Shown here piece after piece: positions 60,598 to 64,000 of a DNA stretch of 64,000 nucleotides. The notes beneath the pieces were generated by a model that saw nothing but the letters and a program-made list of their open reading frames with translations, was not told the DNA's origin and searched no databases. Position numbers and translations under genes: made by a program. Position 1 is the first letter of the stretch, and each line of letters begins with the position of its first letter. The stretch is from Bacteroidales bacterium (lineage in GTDB: Bacteria; Bacteroidota; Bacteroidia; Bacteroidales; UBA1715): positions 1 through 64,000 of the forward strand of contig JAKSTZ010000002.1 of the NCBI GenBank assembly GCA_024402335.1, in the 5' to 3' direction.

Positions 60598-63500
60598 TTA
60601 ATCATCATAGTCGTCATATTCGTCGTCGCTCGACTTAGGTTTCTTGCCGCCACGTACTGGAGCTTCGTCTTCATCTTCGTCTGGCATTACATCGATGTAT
60701 GCTTGATTCTTACGGAAACGTTCAACAAATGTACGTTTCAAAGCATCGCCGCCAACTCCATATTTGTAAGGAGCATCTTTCTTGGCAACAACCATAGTAC
60801 GTTTTGCTTCTTTTGTATCGTTAATTATCTTCATAAGCGGTTTATCGCTGTCTGAAGTAACGAATTGCATTGCACCGTCGCTATAGTTGAAGAAGTACCA
60901 TTTATTCTTTTCTATCTCAATATAGATAGTAAGAATGTCTCCATCGTACAAGTTTGCATATTCAACAAAACCATTAACCATTCTGTTAACCAAAGTGTTA
61001 CCTATACTATAGATACCAATTTGACCTACCGAACGATATGCGTGAGCAACTGAATCCCATGCTAAGTCAAGTTTCGAGAATGTAATTGTATGTTCAAGTT
61101 CTTTAGGGAACTTACGGATGTTACCATACAATTGGATTTCAGCAAGATATTCGTCTGCTTTCGCTTTGTTTCCAATCATTTCTGTGAAACATTTCTTGAA
61201 AGAAGGAGTTGTCATGCTTACGCTCTTCAACTTCGTACTTTGAAGACTTGTATTTAATGTATCGGCAATACGTTTCATAACGGCATCGTCGAACATGAAG
61301 TCAACTGTAGTGAATGTTTCTAATGTAACACGACCAGAACTCATTGTATGGCTAACAGTACCATACGTTCCTAATTTCACTTGTCCGAAGTTTAGACCAA
61401 GATTTAAAGAACCTTCACCTTTTGTATTACAGTAAGAAGGATGGTATGTAATTAAGTTACCGCAAAGATCTTCGTTAAGGATCTTTTCTTTTGAACCAAC
61501 TTTATACAAATGAGTATTCTTGTCGTAGAATAAGAAACCGTTTGAACTAACCATTGGAATATCGCCTACATTATGTTTTGCAGATGTAAATGCTGTGTAA
61601 ACGCCTGTAGGGCGGATGTTTGTGTAGATAGATGCACCAACTGCGTTAGAATCCACGTCAAACATGTTGTCGTTTACAGGAATCATGATTTCGGCAGGAT
61701 TGATTTCGCCGGCGAATTTAAACCACAATGGTTTAATCATGGCACATTCATTCGAAATCAAGACATTACCATCAAATACAAGATATTGTTGATTTGAATT
61801 CATACGATAGTCACCATAGTAACTATATACAGATGATAACTTGAAGTTTTCTTCTTGTGAAAGACTTCCGATACCATACGTATGTAATGCAGAGTCAACT
61901 TTGATTTTGCTTAATGGAAGAGGATGTTTTACACTTGTTTCGTCAATGTAATCATACATACCATGACCAGAGAAGTTGTTTCTACCTTTTACAAAGAATG
62001 TAGCATCATATACCGAGTGATATTTATTAGTTCGGTTAGCAATCAATTTAGCGTTACGAACTGTATCCATATACGCTTCTTTGCGAATAGTGATTATACT
62101 ATCCTTATTTGGTATTATTCGCGAGTCTGCTACGTCAATATAAGGAACCTTTTGTGCATTGATAATGAATTGTTTCAAGTCGTATGTAGCGTATGGTGAA
62201 ACAAAGTTCAACGTATCTTGTTTTGGGTGAGTAGAATAGAAGTGAAGATCGCATTTGTCGGAGTTCAAATCTTTAGCATCACCTAAAGCAATTTGTTTAG
62301 TCTGCATGTCCCAAGTGAATTTTGTAAGGTAACATACATACATATTTTTAGGTAATTGTACAAGCGACAAAGAATCGTTAGTTGTGAAGTTCGCCTTCTT
62401 AGTTGTGAAGTCGATGTTTGCTTTCACATTCTTCGTCTTGAATGCCATTTCATCCAAAGCACCACCTTGTGTCAACAAATCGAAATCGGCAGAGTCGGCA
62501 TTCGCAATTTTCTCTTTGAACTCAAAGTTCTTCGATGTAATAAGAGCTTCGCTAAATTTATATTTACCAAAACCTCCAAGACCTTTAGGGGTATAAATCA
62601 AACCGCCCGAAAGAGTAGTAGTATCGCCATACATTTTGAATGGTTTGCCTGTCTCGATAGCAAATAATTTGTTTTCGTATGGTTCCCAGTGGATATTTAC
62701 GCTTTCACCATTTACACTTGGAGACTCTGTACCTTGAGCAGCACTTTGTTGTTTGATTGTAAATGTTGTTGCAAATCCATTTGTTGAGTCAGGGAAGAAT
62801 GTGAATCCTTTTGGACCAGAAACAGATTTTGATTGAATGTAATCCAATGTACCAATACCACGTAATCCTTTGAAACTAAGATCTATAGTATCAGTAAAGG
62901 TACCTTTGCCTTTATATGCTTTATATCCAGATTTTCCAGTAACACGAATGAAACCGAATGAATAATCAGGACGGACAACAATTTTTTCACGGATGTTGTC
63001 GAAAATATCGGCAGAAATCAATTCACCTTCGAAGAACAAGGCGTCGGTAGAGAAGTCGTTCACACTATCGATAGAGAACGGATCGACTTTGTAGTAGAAT
63101 TTATTTCTATCGTAAACACCATTATAGATTTTCTTATTGTCGTAGTACACATACGAAGTTTCCTTACTATTAAAAATAGGATATTGTGGGAAATCTTTAA
63201 TAGATGATTTATTGTTAGGGTCATCAATCAAAATGTCACCTGTTACGTGTTCAATAGCATTTTTGATTTGTACCAAATCTTTTCCGCCATATTGGTTAGG
63301 AGTAAAACTCTTAACTTTAATTTTAAGAGAGTCGACATTTTGAAGATTGATTTTGAAATTTTCGTAATTGAAATCGAATCCACGACCATAGAATGTGAAC
63401 AAACCAGTTTCAATAATACCGTCAAACTGGAAGTTACGGTTTTTAGACATAGTTAACTGACTACCACGTGGATAGAATACCACATTCTGTGAATCGGATA

Positions 63501-63999
63501 CTTGGATTTTTGATACGCCGACCATATTCAAATCTTTGCTTGTCATATCGAAAGTGGCATTCGACATACCTTTCATGTCGTGTTCCGACACGAATCGAAT
63601 TACGTCATAGTCGATTTTACCAATAACAGCATCAAGATATTCATATGTTCTTTGTTTAATTTCCAACGTATTTGTTTTGGAGTCGAACTTAATCATACCA
63701 CGGAATGAAAGATCCAAACAAAGGTGGATACAGTCAGGTTCCGGCATACGCATGTATGCAGCATATTCACGAACTGAGAATGTCTCTGTTTTTTTCTCCT
63801 TACTTAAACGGCGTAAAGCAACAAGAGGATGGATTTGGTTATACATACCAATTTCCATATATCGTGCTTCGCGGAAATAGTTCGAAGACTCAAATGTAGC
63901 TTTACTCATATTTGTACCTTCAAGTCCGCCCATTTTCATTTCTGGGTTGTCGATTTGCCAAGTAAGTTGTTGGAAATCCATATCGAGCATGTGATAAGA
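60598..63999 (-). CDS. Very large conserved-type protein, N-terminus outside the window
   Basis: The last 1133 codons of a longer protein; the frame stays open to the window edge (an internal methionine at 63990 is not the start). It is beta-rich throughout, with repeated strands such as FDGNVLISNE, FEGELISADIF, and GKGTFTDTIDLSFKG, consistent with a long periplasmic or surface solenoid like OstA/AsmA proteins, though no family motif proves that. The C-terminus is an acidic tail (PDEDEDEAPV ... DDEYDDYDD) with a basic patch. I recognise no catalytic site. It may be a cell-envelope protein common to Bacteroidales. Confidence 0.75.
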   Translation of the reverse strand, partial: SYHMLDMDFQQLTWQIDNPEMKMGGLEGTNMSKATFESSNYFREARYMEIGMYNQIHPLVALRRLSKEKKTETFSVREYAAYMRMPEPDCIHLCLDLSFRGMIKFDSKTNTLEIKQRTYEYLDAVIGKIDYDVIRFVSEHDMKGMSNATFDMTSKDLNMVGVSKIQVSDSQNVVFYPRGSQLTMSKNRNFQFDGIIETGLFTFYGRGFDFNYENFKINLQNVDSLKIKVKSFTPNQYGGKDLVQIKNAIEHVTGDILIDDPNNKSSIKDFPQYPIFNSKETSYVYYDNKKIYNGVYDRNKFYYKVDPFSIDSVNDFSTDALFFEGELISADIFDNIREKIVVRPDYSFGFIRVTGKSGYKAYKGKGTFTDTIDLSFKGLRGIGTLDYIQSKSVSGPKGFTFFPDSTNGFATTFTIKQQSAAQGTESPSVNGESVNIHWEPYENKLFAIETGKPFKMYGDTTTLSGGLIYTPKGLGGFGKYKFSEALITSKNFEFKEKIANADSADFDLLTQGGALDEMAFKTKNVKANIDFTTKKANFTTNDSLSLVQLPKNMYVCYLTKFTWDMQTKQIALGDAKDLNSDKCDLHFYSTHPKQDTLNFVSPYATYDLKQFIINAQKVPYIDVADSRIIPNKDSIITIRKEAYMDTVRNAKLIANRTNKYHSVYDATFFVKGRNNFSGHGMYDYIDETSVKHPLPLSKIKVDSALHTYGIGSLSQEENFKLSSVYSYYGDYRMNSNQQYLVFDGNVLISNECAMIKPLWFKFAGEINPAEIMIPVNDNMFDVDSNAVGASIYTNIRPTGVYTAFTSAKHNVGDIPMVSSNGFLFYDKNTHLYKVGSKEKILNEDLCGNLITYHPSYCNTKGEGSLNLGLNFGQVKLGTYGTVSHTMSSGRVTLETFTTVDFMFDDAVMKRIADTLNTSLQSTKLKSVSMTTPSFKKCFTEMIGNKAKADEYLAEIQLYGNIRKFPKELEHTITFSKLDLAWDSVAHAYRSVGQIGIYSIGNTLVNRMVNGFVEYANLYDGDILTIYIEIEKNKWYFFNYSDGAMQFVTSDSDKPLMKIINDTKEAKRTMVVAKKDAPYKYGVGGDALKRTFVERFRKNQAYIDVMPDEDEDEAPVRGGKKPKSSDDEYDDYDD

Positions 64000-64000
64000 A

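Overview
This is a gene-dense, AT-rich stretch of an ordinary bacterial chromosome, almost certainly from the Bacteroidota, order Bacteroidales, and probably an uncultured gut or rumen lineage. Evidence seen directly: promoters follow the Bacteroides pattern (-33 TTG or TTTG, about 19 bp, -7 TAnnTTTG), Shine-Dalgarno sequences are mostly absent, and the surface proteins are typical of the phylum (FecR, STN, SprB and BspA-type leucine-rich repeats, a type IX secretion C-terminal signal, a regulator-propeller sensor, an S46 dipeptidyl-peptidase). Species cannot be named from the sequence. No prophage, transposon, integrase, CRISPR array, rRNA operon or plasmid gene was found.

Layout. 1-6.5 kb: end of an aspartate aminotransferase and a lipid kinase, then a minus-strand surface block (leucine-rich-repeat protein, FISUMP lipoprotein, GPH sugar symporter). 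6.6-14.4 kb: cysE, rnr and mqnC on the minus strand, divergent from an ABC exporter and leucyl aminopeptidase, then tRNA-Pro(CGG). 14.4-20.4 kb: an RhlE-type helicase and a FecR / STN-barrel / RCC1 operon that has neither a sigma factor nor a TonB receptor. 20.6-29.7 kb: a plus-strand run (TPR membrane protein, ribH, DUF2520 protein, KdsC-like phosphatase, UbiA prenyltransferase, Maf, S46 peptidase, AI-2E-type permease, PIN-PhoH ATPase, HU). 29.8-37.8 kb: an ABC-F protein with a degenerate second ATP site, smpB, miaA, an epimerase, prs, rplY, pth, and a regulator (XRE family) behind a 470-bp control region. 37.9-45.5 kb: rlmD, small operons, and the translationally coupled mutS2 / radical SAM / GME-fold genes. 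45.6-64 kb: tmRNA, a gluconolactonase-like lipoprotein, a split chromate-family transporter, a propeller-SpoIIE phosphatase, a UbiD decarboxylase, an AddB-like nuclease, nth with a nitrilase, and the C-terminal 1133 residues of a very large conserved-type protein running off the end.

How the genes work together. RNase R, SmpB, tmRNA, MutS2, Pth, the ABC-F protein, RlmD and MiaA all serve translation and ribosome rescue, although they are not one operon. MqnC and the UbiD-type decarboxylase suggest menaquinone made by the futalosine route. The least explained pieces are the FecR/STN/RCC1 operon, the matching TTTACA palindromes around the XRE gene, the half-dead ABC-F protein, a possible small RNA near 60.0 kb, and a 16-bp palindrome that fuses two divergent -7 elements near 39.3 kb. 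I see no clearly new multi-gene system; the FecR/STN/RCC1 operon is the best candidate.
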